A DNA stretch of 64,000 bases from Vandiemenella viatica. Its lineage: Eukaryota > Arthropoda > Insecta > Orthoptera > Morabidae. The stretch is taken from positions 496,001 to 560,000 of the forward strand of contig JARYHS010006964.1 of assembly GCA_031002005.1 (NCBI GenBank), in the 5' to 3' direction. The notes below the pieces were generated by a model that was given only the letters and a program-made list of their open reading frames with translations, was not told the DNA's origin and did no database searches. Positions 1-11,098 of this stretch are shown piece after piece. Made by a program: the position numbers and the translations under genes. Position 1 is the first letter of the stretch, and each line of letters begins with the position of its first letter.

Positions 1-39
1 TTCTTGTCCACCACTGCGGGGCCCATCACAGGGGTGGTC

Positions 40-1430
40 TTTAGTTTGCCTGCCCCCCATGCTGCCTTTCCCTTTCAGACTGACGGTTCTGTTCTCTCAC
101 TCCGCCATTATCATTCCTCCTTGCGTAATTATCACGATCCCATCCCCTAGATCTACCATCCCTTGACCCATTACCTCTTCTAGGGGGACTCCTGCTGCCC
201 CTCCTATGGTGTTGATGGTGCTAATGTTGTTCATTGAATGACTCCTGGGCATCCAAGCGTCTCAACAAATCAGAAACTCTATCCACATTTACTACATCCA
301 AAGTGGCCTAGCTCCTATCAAATCAATGAATTCTTCCTCTCCATAAGGATGGTCTAAATACTTACAACGGATCCAACATTTATGAAAAAAATCATGCTGA
401 GTTTCCCTACCAGGTTTATACGGCCTACCAGTCATCAACTCTCTCTTTTCTTGAATTTGCCTGCTTGTCGACCAAAAATGTTTCAAAAAGTTTTCTTTAA
501 ACAGCTTGTAGTCAGTCACTTCCCTAGCTTGTCTATCACCCCATGTCCTAGCATAAGACTTTAGATGTTTACCCACAAGTGCAATTTTCTTACTGTCGGG
601 TAACAAATTAAAATAGTCTGATCTTTCAAAATTATCTATAAACTCAAAAGGGTGAAGTCTTCCACTGTCATCATAGAATTCAAATTCTTCCTTAATGTCA
701 GCACTAACAATTGTGTTACCTAGTGTGGGAGCTTGAGTTAACTGTATCTGCAACCCAGTAACCCTTTTCTCTAACTGATTAAAGTTACTTTCTAATCCCT
801 GCGCTAACTGTTCCTGCTGCTGCACCAATGTATTAATATTTAATCCCACCTCTTGTCTCAACTCATCAACCCTTTGAGCAGCTTTACTAACACTGGCTTG
901 GAATAAAGCAACATATTCCTCCCTCATCTTATCACAATTTTCAGTGACTTCCTTCCCTCTTTATAAATCAAATTTTCACATTCAGCCTTGTTCTGTTCAC
1001 AAAATTTTGTAACCTTTTCAAATTTCTCTTTACATTCTGTTACTACCTTCCCCAATTTAGAATCTAAATTGTTAATATCCTCCTTGAATTGAGAGCTAAA
1101 TTGCTCTGCGATTTTAACGTCAAAACATTTAGTCAAATCAGATAATGTTTTATCATTGTTTTGTTGCAGTTGCGAAAACTTATCATTAATTTCAGAAAAT
1201 TTTCTGTCTAGATTCAACTCATTTGTAAATTCTGAAAATTTGTTATCAAATTTGGAAAACTGAGACTTAATTTAAGAAAATTTGCTATCATTTTCACTTT
1301 TTAACTCACTCTTAAATTCAGAAAATTTGTTATCCAATTTGGAAAATTGAGAATGAAATTCAGAAAACTTAGAGTCAAATTTGGCTACAAAAGATTCTAG
1401 AAATGCTTGTAGATTCTGACTATCAGCCAT
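40..1430 (-). pseudogene. Ty3/gypsy-type Gag remnant (element A)
   Basis: A Gag-like structural protein of an LTR retrotransposon, read on the minus strand. It starts at an ATG at 1428-1430 (MADSQNLQ). The N-terminal third is a long coiled coil rich in KFSEF/QFSK units. The middle part (about 300-900) has the usual retrotransposon Gag fold region, with the motifs FEFIDNFERSDYFNLLPDSK and RTWGDRQAREVTDYKLFKEN. Towards 50-240 the frame becomes a basic, Arg/Gly/Ser-rich tail, with no CCHC knuckle visible. It is broken by a stop near 1275, a frameshift near 950 and another break near 290, so it is not a working gene. Protease and pol would lie left of the window. A primer-binding site at 1933-1950 lies upstream, as expected. 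The Gag assignment is by family resemblance and is moderately firm. Confidence 0.7.
1195..1425 (-). repeat. Coiled-coil coding repeats in Gag of element A
   Basis: The DNA repeats imperfectly. Units encoding a run like KFSEFxSQFSKxDNKFSEF recur at about 1200-1260, 1290-1350 and 1350-1400. Hydrophobic Phe/Leu residues spaced 3 to 4 apart suggest a coiled coil for Gag multimerisation. One unit contains the premature stop near 1275. Confidence 0.6.
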
Positions 1431-1932
1431 ATTCAGTAACGAACAAAATCAGCATGAAAACAAAGTTAAGAAGAATTACAAATTTTCTAACCTGCCACAA
1501 AATCACATGCAAAAGCAAAATTTGAATGTTCAGTACTTACTTCTGTATCACTTAAAAACTTTTCGTCACCTTAAATTTCAGCTAGCAGCACTTTTCACCA
1601 CTGAACAGCACTTTTTTCACTGGTTAACACTAAATCACACACAAAACACTTCACTGCTGAAAGACGACGATTTTCTAGGCCCGAAGAAAACCCTCTCGCT
1701 GACGGAAAATTACTCCTGATTCCCGACGCCGATGGAAAATCTCCGACGATTGCTGCGTTTAGTCACTGGTTTTACTCTGCTCCAAGTTATCGCCGAATAA
1801 TTCAATCGTCGAAATCCTCCAACTCGGCAGCTTTTATAATCTCTACTTGATGTAATCTGCCGATAATTCGTCGTAATTTGCTGCCGATTCTTTTAGATGA
1901 TTAACATCGCCCAGATGTTAATAACTTCTCGT

Positions 1933-1950
1933 CACTGTCAACGGTCGCCA
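1933..1950 (-). other. Putative tRNA primer-binding site of element A
   Basis: On the minus strand the sequence reads TGGCGACCGTTGACAGTG. It starts with TGG (the complement of a tRNA 3' CCA) and resembles the primer-binding sites of insect mdg1/412-type elements. It lies about 500 bases upstream of the Gag start, in the correct orientation. The identity of the primer tRNA (Arg type) is inferred from memory of the family. Confidence 0.5.
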
Positions 1951-2636
1951 TATTAAGGTTCTTCGGTGGTTTAATTACTGATTAATTAATTAAAAAGTCC
2001 ACAAAAAAAAATGTTATGTTGATGTTCGTTTATTTTGATCAAATCAACAAGTCAGCGATATTCACAAGCATAGATACAATACAGAGATGCACTTCTGAGC
2101 CGTTGCAAATAAAATATTTGTGAACTCAACTGGATGAAACTCTCTGTAACACTGAATACTCCCTAACTTTGTCCAGCCGATCTGTTTATACAGTCTCTAT
2201 CGAAATTACGAGAATTCTTCAAAGGCATCCGCCCGATATTTTTAGATCATTAACAATCACTCAAACAATCAAACATATTAAAAACAATCGGAATTAATAC
2301 AAAATTAATTAACAACATTACAAAATGATCAGAAATGGTAATTAGAGATACTTAAATACAAAATTATTTACAGAAATCCCTTCAAACTGTAGAAAATTGT
2401 CCTGTAGACATCGTAATTTACATTAATACATGGAATTACCAACATTTAAGACATTCTCTTGCATCATTCGGTTCTTAAACATATTAAATGGACTTTAAAT
2501 AATTTTCTTACATACAACAAAGTCTATATACACTTATTTACAAGAAATTAGAAAACAAACATACCAAATCACTTTCAAGCAAACTTTAGCTCACTACAAA
2601 CATTTCATACAGTACAATACTATTCAAAATTCAGGT
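1951..2636 (-). mobile_element. Probable 5' LTR of element A (outer edge uncertain)
   Basis: This AT-rich stretch lies between the putative primer-binding site and a non-LTR fragment starting near 2637. It holds no coding frame. By position it should be the 5' LTR of element A, but the other LTR is outside the window, so the ends cannot be fixed. Confidence 0.35.
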
Positions 2637-2898
2637 ATTAGGGCTGATACACCATGTTGCCTACTTGAAAACCACTTACATTCCTCACATACATTTCTGA
2701 TGTTGTTGCATATCAGTCTTTCTTTTAATTTACCTACCACTGAAGTCAAGCTGATTGGCCTGAAATTTTCGACCAATTTACCATCATATAACAAATTTAC
2801 AGCTGGTACCAAACACAAATTTTTACACAGGAGGCAAAATACAGCAATTATTTTAAACAAACAGGAATCAGTTTACCTTAGCGTCCTTCAGTTTAACC
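2637..2898 (-). pseudogene. Non-LTR retrotransposon RT fragment (family Q)
   Basis: The minus-strand frame contains ENFRPISLTSVVGK, followed by a Leu-Ile helix region and WFSSRQHG. This is the fingers part (motifs 1-2) of a CR1/jockey-group reverse transcriptase. It is nearly the same as the copy at 32200-32480, where the frame continues into the catalytic domain. Here it is cut at about 2637 on one side. On the other side its upstream sequence is interrupted at 2899 by a piggyBac-like insertion and resumes at 4620. It is a dead fragment. Confidence 0.75.
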
Positions 2899-3789
2899 TT
2901 AACCCTTTGACTGCTGACGGCGGATCGTGTACCTGCTGCGCTGTGGCCTGCTACCTGCGCTAAGTGATTATCCCTGGGGACGGAGCCGTCCGAGCGGCTC
3001 CACCCGCCCTGTGCTGAATGTATCTGGCGAAGCACTGTGACCTCTCACGACTGATACAGAATAAATGCTCTCACTACATAGTTTCTCTGCAAATAAATTA
3101 CTACAGAATAAAACTGAATCATTAACCCTATTTTTCATAACTAATAATTATTTCTTGCTTGCATTTTGTCTCGATTTTTGCAGCTTATGTCAAAAGAGTG
3201 GCGATTCTTAAATTTACGTCAATAGTTTACAGTTCTTTCTTGGCGGTTTCTGTAGGTCCCTTACTGAATTAGAGTGTTATTGTTGATTCGAAAAAAATGC
3301 TAGAAATATTGTATTCCACACTTACATACCGCGTTCAGACCACGACTGTAAAATTAGAGATATTCGAACTCATACAGAGCGTTAAAGCTATCCGATTTTT
3401 CCTCGTGCTATTCACGAATATAGAAAGAGACCTTAAAATGATAATTGTTCAAGCAGCCTCCCCCACACACCGAAATTTGGTTTCCGGAATATCTTTGTAG
3501 ATGTAGACACCCAAAATATCTCGATGTTGTCTGAATGTTTGCTGCGCTTTGTAATTATCCGATTATACGTAATTTTGTTTCTTTGATGAAATTTGTTCCA
3601 CATAAGTACTCAACAGATTTTTCATTTCTAAGCTATGAAGTGTCTGTCCATTAATTAAGTGATGTGAAATAGAGGGGGGGGGGGGCGGGTTGCGGCGAAA
3701 TCGCACGAAACCTCACCAGAGTAACAAAAAGCGGTATCTGGACATCACTAAAAATTGGAGTATTTAGAAGGACATCTCTGGTCCAATAT

Positions 3790-4289
3790 TCCCTAATTTT
3801 CTATTTTTTTTTCACGCTAGGCATCAGAAGACAAATAGCTCTTAAACAATACATTTCATCATTTCCCTTATCTTTCCACTTTGATATTCGAGAAAGCTCT
3901 GATTCTGGAGTATTCTTCATAGTGGTTATACAAAACCGATTCTTTTCATCAGCTATATATTTCGTCAGTTCTTCTGTAAGAAATAACATGAAAACTGACA
4001 GAATACTTGACACATTCCCTATTTGACACGCATGTCCCAATAGTGTAACATCAAATGCGTGACTAACTGGACGAAAATGATTTTCTAGTTAGATTTATCG
4101 CCAAGACGTAATTTCTTCGTAGCCGTTTCACTATCACTTTCTGATTCTTCAGAACAACTAACTTGTTGAAACATGAGACTGCATTGTCACCCCTCCTGAC
4201 GAGTATGTTTTAGGATTACAGCTTTCCGATTTTGTGGAAAAGCTATCACATCCATCAAAATGAAGTAGTTCATCCTCAGTGTCGCTCAT
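3790..4289 (-). pseudogene. piggyBac-type transposase, N-terminal remnant
   Basis: An ATG at 4287-4289 opens MSDTEDELLHFDGCDS, an acidic N-terminus typical of piggyBac transposases. After a frame break, the region 3801-4040 reads LTEELTKYIADEKNR, then SRISKWKDKGNDEMYCLRA and ICLLMP. This matches the family pattern of a helix, then a W-K motif, E-M and a G-[LI]-x-[LI]-M-x-G-like stretch at the start of the DDE_Tnp_1_7 domain. The Asp catalytic residues would lie further on and are missing. The family is assigned by this pattern together with the TTAA ends of the element. Confidence 0.75.
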
Positions 4290-4444
4290 CGTAAGAATCT
4301 CCAAACACTGATGTAATTTTCATTGAACAGTGAACTGTAGAGCGAAGCCAAGTCTCCCAGCAGACAAACATTCGGACGATAAGCTAGCGACCAAAACTGC
4401 GAAAGGCTATTGTGAAATGTGGCGAGAAGTCCGCTTTACGACTC

Positions 4445-4600
4445 AGCTGGCGACGCGTCTATATTCGTCATCAGCACACAGGTAGCGGCAGGCGGGTGCG
4501 GCTTATCTCGTCATCAGCACTCAGGGGAAATCCGACGGCTGCGGCTATACCCGTCATCAGCACTCGGGGCCCGCAGGCAGCATGACGTGTATAGACGTCA
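4445..4600. repeat. Subterminal repeats of the piggyBac-like element
   Basis: Three imperfect units of roughly 42-46 bases each contain CGTCATCAGCACTC or a close variant followed by a GC-rich stretch. They lie just inside the right inverted repeat. Subterminal repeats in piggyBac elements commonly serve transposase binding; that role here is inferred. Confidence 0.6.
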
Positions 4601-4619
4601 ACAGTAGTCAAAGGGTTAA

Positions 4620-5375
4620 GGATCAAGCTCTTACCAAAAGGTCCTGAGACACTATAGTGTGTACACGCCGGCGCATAAGTCGTTACCACCCACACACACA
4701 GATAAGGTAGCGGGAACGATTTAGTATCACATATCGGGGAATTTTGTCCATTCCCGTAACAAAATTATTAAGCACAATTAACAAGAACGCAGTAAGCGAC
4801 GCACTTTGTAGTTGGGATCATCAGGTATACTACCTCAAATACCCGACAGTGCTAGAAAATGGCAATTTATCACCTCGAAGCCACCGCCAGCCCCGCCCGC
4901 TGTCGTGCTCCCCAATCGGCGGAAAACCGCTCACGAACATAGAGCGCAGCGGAGGAATTCCTTCGATTAATGCGAGCGAGGAACGGTCTCGGTCGGATCA
5001 CAAATCCACATCATGCGGTACTTGCAGGCCGCCTGGTCAAATTACAAGTCCTGGCTTGTACCAGCAGACCTCTAACGTCGCAGTCAATTAGGGAAAATAT
5101 TAGGCCCAACGAACCAATCCGCTGCTGCCGACTGACTGACTTCCCGGTTTCATGTCCCCGAAAATCAACTCCATCAGCCGGTAGAGGGCAACACCAGAGC
5201 CACAGCGCGCTCTCACGGGTGAAACTAGCACGCAGGCTCTGCAGGAACCAGCATCAGAAGACAATCGAGGGCGGAGAAAATAAACAATGCGAGCCGAGCA
5301 CGGCTGAACCTTCCCCACCAAAGCTACAACCAGCGAGATCAAGATGTCAAGGATTAGTCTTACATTTAACCTGAG
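4620..5375 (-). mobile_element. LTR-like block downstream of gypsy B
   Basis: A relatively GC-rich stretch with no credible coding frame lies directly after the end of the minus-strand gypsy B pol. By position it could be that element's 3' LTR. The part 4620-4999 is closely similar to 32488-32876, and in both places it abuts the same family Q fragment. The two copies diverge after CCACATCAT, where the 32.9 kb copy runs into another non-LTR element. LTR ends (TG..CA) are not unambiguous, so it could also be a different repeat. Confidence 0.4.
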
Positions 5376-5479
5376 ATAGATGCACCCTCATAAGTTTTTT
5401 GGAATTGGGATTTTGGACCAACAGATTAACTGGCGATAGTATTTTACGTATAATACAAGGGCCCATAAACCTATAATTT

Positions 5480-7952
5480 ACCAGATTGCCCGCCCTCAGC
5501 AGCACCTTGAGGATTCAGATTACGAACGAAAATCTCGTCACCGACCTTGTGGTTAAGGAGACTCTGCCACTATTATACCTTTTGCGTAAACGCTCGTGGG
5601 CTAACTTAATGTTCTTACGAGCTCTATTCCAATTCCGCTTGATGGTATGAGAATTAACTTTATCAGGCAAGAGTTCCTTAATGTCCCACAAATTGGATAA
5701 CGGTGAATTCAATGGGTAGGAAAGCATCAGACTAGCTGGTGAGGCCTTCAGAACTTCATGACGAGCGGCATTAAAAACTAAATTAATCCATGAAAGAGAC
5801 TCATCCCATTTGGTACGCGAATTAGCGTGATAAGCAATCAATGCGGCCTTTAAATTACGGTTTACTCGTTCCGAAAATGAAGGTTGCGGATGATAGAGAG
5901 TAGTGGTCACATGTTTGATGCCTTGAGAAAAACAAAACCTTTTAAACTGATGAGAAAAAAATGTCGAAGCATTGTCACTAACAATAACCTTAGGAGGTTC
6001 AAACAAAGCAAATATCTTTTGGAGATGCCCTACAGTACTCGGGGTGGAGGTAGTACGAACAGGAAAAAGGCCAACAAAGGCTCTGTCCACCCACAATTTT
6101 GTGAATTGCAGAGTATATATGTAGATGTAAAAGGATCCACAGCAACTGGATGTACCTATTTCCTAGCTTTGTACCGGGAAGGGGAACCTACATGATCAAC
6201 GAAAAGTTTATCCATGGGGTTCTGTTCCCGAAGGGAAGCACAAGTAACCTTTCTTGGGACCAGTATCAGGTTTAGACAAGTTACAAATACGACACTCCCC
6301 CACCATTTTGCGGACATCCTTTACTAACCCAGGCCACGTAATACATTCCTTAATTTTGTGTATGGTTTTATGAATACCTAAATGGCCCCCAGCCAAAGAA
6401 TGATGAAAGTAATAAAAGACAGAAGAGATTAATTCACTTGGAAAACATATTCTAAGTTGTTTTCTCTTTCCTACCTCACGACACAATATACCTTTATGCA
6501 ATACGAACCTCGGAGAGGGTTCACCATTGCAAAGTTGTTGATAGATGGGACTCAGCAAGGGATCAGACCTCTGTTTAGCCCTGAGATCAGTAAACAATAG
6601 GGGAACTTCAGTTAAAATAACCCCCGCCAGGCCAAAACCCTGATCGCTATCTTCCGAGGGCTCTCCCGGATCCTCAAACATGCGACTAAGCGCATCAGCA
6701 ACGTTGTTATCAGATCCCCGAATATGTCGTACCGAAAAGCGGAAGGTGGAGGTTCGGACAGCCCACCTAGCTATGCTCCCTGTTTTACGGGGGCGCGTTA
6801 GAACCCAGCTTAAAGCTTGATTATCAGTTTCAAGAACAAACTCCAGATAAAGACAAAATTTCTCTAGAGCAAAGAGAACCGCGAGAGCCTCACACTCGTC
6901 AACAGAGTATTTACATTCGGGGTCAGCTAACCTCCTGGAAATGTAAGCCAAAGGACATCTTCCCCGATCACCTTCTTGCAAAAGAACGGCAGCAATACCA
7001 GCACTAGATGCATCCGTTTGTACCACAAAGAATTTATTAAAATCAGGAATGGCTAAGACAGGGAGATTCGTAAGCGCAGATTTCAGCGCGTCAAAGGCAG
7101 CTTGTTGGCTAGACCCCCACACAAATTTGCGCCCTTTCTTACGAAGATCATTTAAAGGGCCGGCAATATGAGCAAAGTTAGGCACAAAACGGCGAAAATA
7201 ATTGGCCATACCAATAAACCGAGCAACCCCTTTAGCATTAGTAGGGGGTGAAAACTTTCGAAGACTTTTAGTACGCTCAGGATTTACTCTAACACCATCG
7301 CCTGACACGAGGTGCCCAAGAAAGGAAACTTGTTGACAAGCCAAGGTAATTTTTGAAGGCTTAACCGGCAGGCCAGCTTCCCTAAATCTCGTTAAAACTT
7401 GACCAAGATGATGCAGATGTTGCTATAGACCACCACGTCGTCCAGATAATTATACACAAAGCGAAACATAAGATCCCCCAGTACTCTATCAAGGAGGTGG
7501 GATAACACCGCGGCCCCAGTAGATAAACCGAACGGAACACGATTAAACTTAAACAAATTCCAATCCGTGCAAAATGCCGTAACCGCCTTAGAATCCTCAG
7601 TCAGGGGAATTTGATGATACGCCTGATTAAGATCTAACACAGTAAAATATTTGCCACCGGCAACCCAAGTAAAGGCATTGTGAAGATCAGGAAGGGGAAC
7701 TGATTCTAATACGACCCTTTTAATTAATGCCCTGTAAATAACTACAGGTCTGTATTCTCCTCTCTCAAGTTAAGGAACTAAAAATATTGGAGAAGCGTAA
7801 GGTGAAGTGGAGGGTTTAATAACTCCATCCTTAAGCATCTTATCGATTTTTTACGAGGCTTTTTCATCTTCGGGGGGGGGAAAATACGGTAGGGACCCTG
7901 CCTCACCGGAATATCATCAGACAGGCGAATAAGGTGAGTTAAGCCTATTTTT
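5480..7952 (-). pseudogene. Ty3/gypsy pol remnant: RT, RNase H, integrase (element B)
   Basis: Read on the minus strand, the order is as follows. RT start near 7950 (VRQGPYR, then KMLKDGVIKPS). RT palm with LDLNQAYHQIPL and the catalytic YLDD near 7450. Thumb with FLGHLV and FIGMANYFRRF. RNase H with VQTDASSAGIAAVLLQ near 7000 and NVADALSRM near 6690. The integrase HHCC zinc finger near 6390-6280 (HHSLAGGHLGIH, CRICN). The integrase core with VIVSDNASTF and the C-terminal LAHERLRKRYNSGR. Gag and protease are absent, because the element is cut at the N-terminal edge of the RT. Frameshifts occur near 7640, 7390, 6200 and 5560, and a 50-base foreign insert sits in the integrase core. It is non-functional. 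Confidence 0.85.
6084..6137 (+). mobile_element. Short 3' tail of non-LTR family R inside gypsy B integrase
   Basis: About 50 bases reading CCACAATTTTGTGAATTGCA and then a GAGTATATATGTAGATGTA tail are nearly identical (reversed) to the 3' end of the family R element at 32880-32930. The insert splits the integrase core of element B. A possible 5-base duplication (TCCAC) flanks it. This is an extremely 5'-truncated retrotransposition product. Confidence 0.7.
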
Positions 7953-7955
7953 TTA

Positions 7956-8345
7956 TTCTAGATCCTAATTAACATTGAACGAAATAAGTAACTTCTACTC
8001 TCTTTGTCGTCAGCTACATTTATATTCAGACATATAGACGAGATTTCAGTGTGACCTGATCTAAAGATATCAACAAAAGAGTGAGAGACACTAGAACCGA
8101 AAAGTGGGAAGTTTAAAAACAACGGACTACACCTCAAGCCGCGCACTTTTACTGCTGTAATGAATTTCTCGGCAAATAAACAAAAATGCATATTTGAGGG
8201 GCTCTGGTAGGAAGGAAAAAGAATTTTTTCACTTTAGTTTTTTTGCAGATAATTGATCTTTGGATTGTCCTCTTTAATTTGGTGTACAATACACGCATAG
8301 TTCTAACCTAGAAATGCTTTTAAAAAGGCTGTGTGGACGTGGCAG
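7956..8345. other. No recognisable gene
   Basis: This lies between the broken end of gypsy B and the Mutator-like remnant. Open frames here have no family resemblance, and no inverted repeats were seen. Confidence 0.5.
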
Positions 8346-8349
8346 TCAT

Positions 8350-9035
8350 CGCAGCGTCAGTGAAAAGTAGTGAAAAGGATTTTTGAGAGGTCAGTAGCTG
8401 ATGGGGTACAGTATATAAATTACCTGGGGGATGGGGATTCAAAGGTATTCAAGGCAATTGAAGAGCTGAAACCTTATGGACGAGATGTTACAATAAATAA
8501 GCTAGAATGTATTGCACATGTGCAAAAGAAATAGGTACACACTTGTGATGCTTGGTACCAGGATGGAGGGGTAAAAGATAGATGACGGTAAAGGGTTGCA
8601 GGGGAAGAATAGACTTACAGAAGGCATAATAAATAAATTAGAAAAGTATTATGAAATGGCCATTAGACATAGCAACAGCAGTGTCGAAGAAATGAAACGA
8701 TCTGTTTGGGCTGTCTTATTTCGTGTTGCTTCAACTGATTCTGGTCCCAACCACGGACTCTGCCCTAAAGGAACTAATACATGGTGCAAATGCAGCAAAG
8801 CACAAGCTGCAGGCTAAACATTTGTGCACAAGGATGGTTTACCACATGCTGTTATTCAGGAACTTAAGCCTATATTCAGGAATCTATCTGATGAACAGCT
8901 ACTGAAGAAGTGTTTACATGGTCGTACCCAATATCCAAATGAGTTCATCAACAGTTTTAATTCATCAAGAATTCCAAAAACTGTTTTTGTATCAATTAAT
9001 GCTCTTCATTTTGGTATTTATGATTTTAGACATTA
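8350..9035 (+). pseudogene. Mutator-like transposase remnant
   Basis: Scattered frames on the plus strand match the widespread insect and cnidarian 'Mutator-like transposase' family. YLGDGDSKVFKA-like wording occurs at about 8420-8460, KLECIAHVQK at 8500-8530, a TDSGPNHGLCPKGTNTWCK stretch at 8730-8790, LPHAVIQELKPIFRNLSDEQ at 8835-8895, then LLKKCLHGRTQYPNE and PKTVFVSINALHFGIYD up to 9030. The order and spacing fit the C-terminal half of such a transposase. Frames switch several times, so it is dead. It ends abruptly where the envelope block starts. The family assignment rests on remembered motifs. Confidence 0.6.
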
Positions 9036-9040
9036 CTATT

Positions 9041-10767
9041 CATTGGTCAGTCATTCTTGATTACGATCTACAAGCTTTGAGAGATGAAAGCATACAACTT
9101 AATAGTATTTTCAATGATTTAGATACAATTCTTAAGGCAAACAATTCTTACGACAGTTTCATTCTAGATTCAATTTCTTCAAATCTCAAGGGTATTCATT
9201 TTTCCCTCCAAGAAGAATTCAGCAACATTTTAGAATTATTGCCACATAAACCAACTAGAACTAAGCGATCTTGGTTCGACCTTGGCGGTAAAACTCTAAA
9301 AACATTATTTGGGTCCTATATTCTGTTGATTTATTACAAATTCAAGCTAGATTACAAACCCTAGAATCTAATGATCAAGATTTTCAACTTAGCATTGATT
9401 CTCAATTAATCCTAATCCAAAATTTGGAAAACGGGGTCTCATATCATTCTGCAGCAATCAAATCCCTGGCTAATGCTTTCATTTCACAAACTGAGCAGAT
9501 ACAGGCAGTGCTAACACACAGTATCCATAATATTGAAAATATTTTGCAATATCAAGTATTCGGTATTCACACTTTACAAGAACTTATAGTTGGATTGACA
9601 CATATGCGAATAGAATTAATTAAGCTAAGAATGGCTTTACTTCAAGGTTCACATGGTAAAATAAGTGACATTCTTTTAGTCCCTAAACTTTTTTTGAAAT
9701 ATATGCATTTAATTCAGAATCAATTAGATTCCAACTCATTCATGATTGTTCCTTGCACAGAACAGAACTTATATATTTATTACCAGCTATCAAAAGTCAA
9801 CATAGTTTTAATGGGAGATAATTTAAGATTAATTGTTAACATTCCTTTAGGAACAATAGATTCAGTGCTAGAACATTATACTATTCACACATTTCCTGTT
9901 TTTTGGAATGAGACAGAAAAGCATGTAAGATGGGTTATGCAGGACACACTTTTACTCAGCAGAGATCATAAAAAGTACAAAACTTTTAACCACAATGAGT
10001 TACATATTTGTGAATCAAATGTTCTTACAATTTGTCCAGTAATGTCATTGCATGATGTGTGAGTCCATACTTGTGAAATTGATATGTTTTTTTCCGGACA
10101 AAATTTTAAATCATGTCAGTGAGAAGTTTTTACATTAACTAAACCATATTTCTCTAAGATGCATACCAATTGGATATTTTCATTACCATCTCCATACAGA
10201 AACTTGTAAATCAGCAAATCGAACAAAACCAGATATTCATAAATTGTTGTTAGAAGGATCCGGTTTACTTGTTAATGCAACCAATTGTCAAATTTGAGGA
10301 ACATATTTTACAATACCAGCAACTTACATCACTCAGATTCATTCTTCATTATCTTATCCAAACTATTTTATACCTACTTTTACTTACGAAATTTATCACG
10401 ATAGTCTACGGAATTAGTTAATTTAAATGTAACCCATCTCTTACCTCTCAAAGATGATGTGCATAAATATTTACAAAATGCTCAAGATTCCGTAAAACTT
10501 AATCACATTATCACTCACCTAAGATCTCAAATTCACTCCAAAGCACATCAAACAATTCTCATTAGTTCCATAAGCGTCTCCACAATCATTGGTATTCTAG
10601 TCATTTCTACTATTATGTTTTTTATATGTAGACGCCAGATTAATAAGATGTTTCACAGACGTTCCATTATGGGCAATACAATTCCAACAGGCAGTCAGAT
10701 TATTGTAGGTGTTCCAGACTCGCCAAATACTAATTCTAATGGGGAAACACCCACCACACATAATTAA
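9041..10767 (+). pseudogene. Envelope glycoprotein remnant, F-like (copy 1)
   Basis: An old, broken copy of an insect errantivirus-type envelope gene. Recognisable parts, in order: a basic furin-type site followed by a fusion-peptide-like stretch near 9250-9300, a long helical region, and a C-terminal membrane helix of about 22 hydrophobic residues near 10570-10620, followed by a short basic tail. The same protein is longer in copy 2 (41525-43221). Copy 1 has a frameshift near 9310, further breaks near 9500, 10060 and 10190, and in-frame stops such as near 10120. It lacks the N-terminal part and signal peptide. There is no gag or pol attached on its left, only a Mutator-like remnant. It is not functional. 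Confidence 0.75.
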
Positions 10768-10769
10768 TA

Positions 10770-11098
10770 TATTTTCAACTGTTCATTATTATTTCTTTTG
10801 CATATTTTATAGTTATTTTTATTTGGTTTTATGGGTATTCATATCTTTGATATTTCATGTTTTGTTTTGCTTACTAAGATTCTATTTATGTTTATGAATG
10901 CATATTTAAGGCAAGAGGTATTTCGTAACACGTTAGCATGCATATATTGATCCTTACTTATCACCAGTCCCATTTATACAATTTTTCAAAAAAAAAAAAA
11001 AAAATTACTATACACTGTGGTGCCAAATTTTGATAGTTAGTGTATGATGTTATTCCCAGCGCTCCGGGAGTAGCGCGTTTTTTCAACACCGGGGGATA
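10770..11098. other. 3' untranslated part of gypsy C copy 1
   Basis: Noncoding sequence lies between the envelope stop and the LTR. It includes an A-run near 10985-11005 and a GGGGGATA purine tract directly before the LTR, which is a candidate polypurine tract. Confidence 0.5.

Larger units (their letters stand above)
2903..4615 (-). mobile_element. piggyBac-like element, 1713 bp, flanked by TTAA
   Basis: Both ends are flanked by TTAA (2899-2902 and 4616-4619), the exact target of piggyBac transposases. The terminal inverted repeats begin CCCTTTGACTGCTGACG on the left and, reversed, CCCTTTGACTACTGTTGACG on the right. The paralogous locus at 32480-32490 continues from AACCTTC into AGGATC with no insert and so serves as an empty site. 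The element encodes only the N-terminal part of a transposase (minus strand) and has lost the catalytic part. About 750 bases between 3040 and 3790 hold no recognisable frame. The 4400-4600 end is GC-rich with short repeats. It is a non-autonomous deletion derivative. Confidence 0.85.

Noticed and set aside
5100..5342. An open GC-rich minus-strand frame of 80 codons in the LTR-like block.
   Set aside because: No start context, no family resemblance, and it lies in a noncoding repeat. Openness is expected from the GC content.
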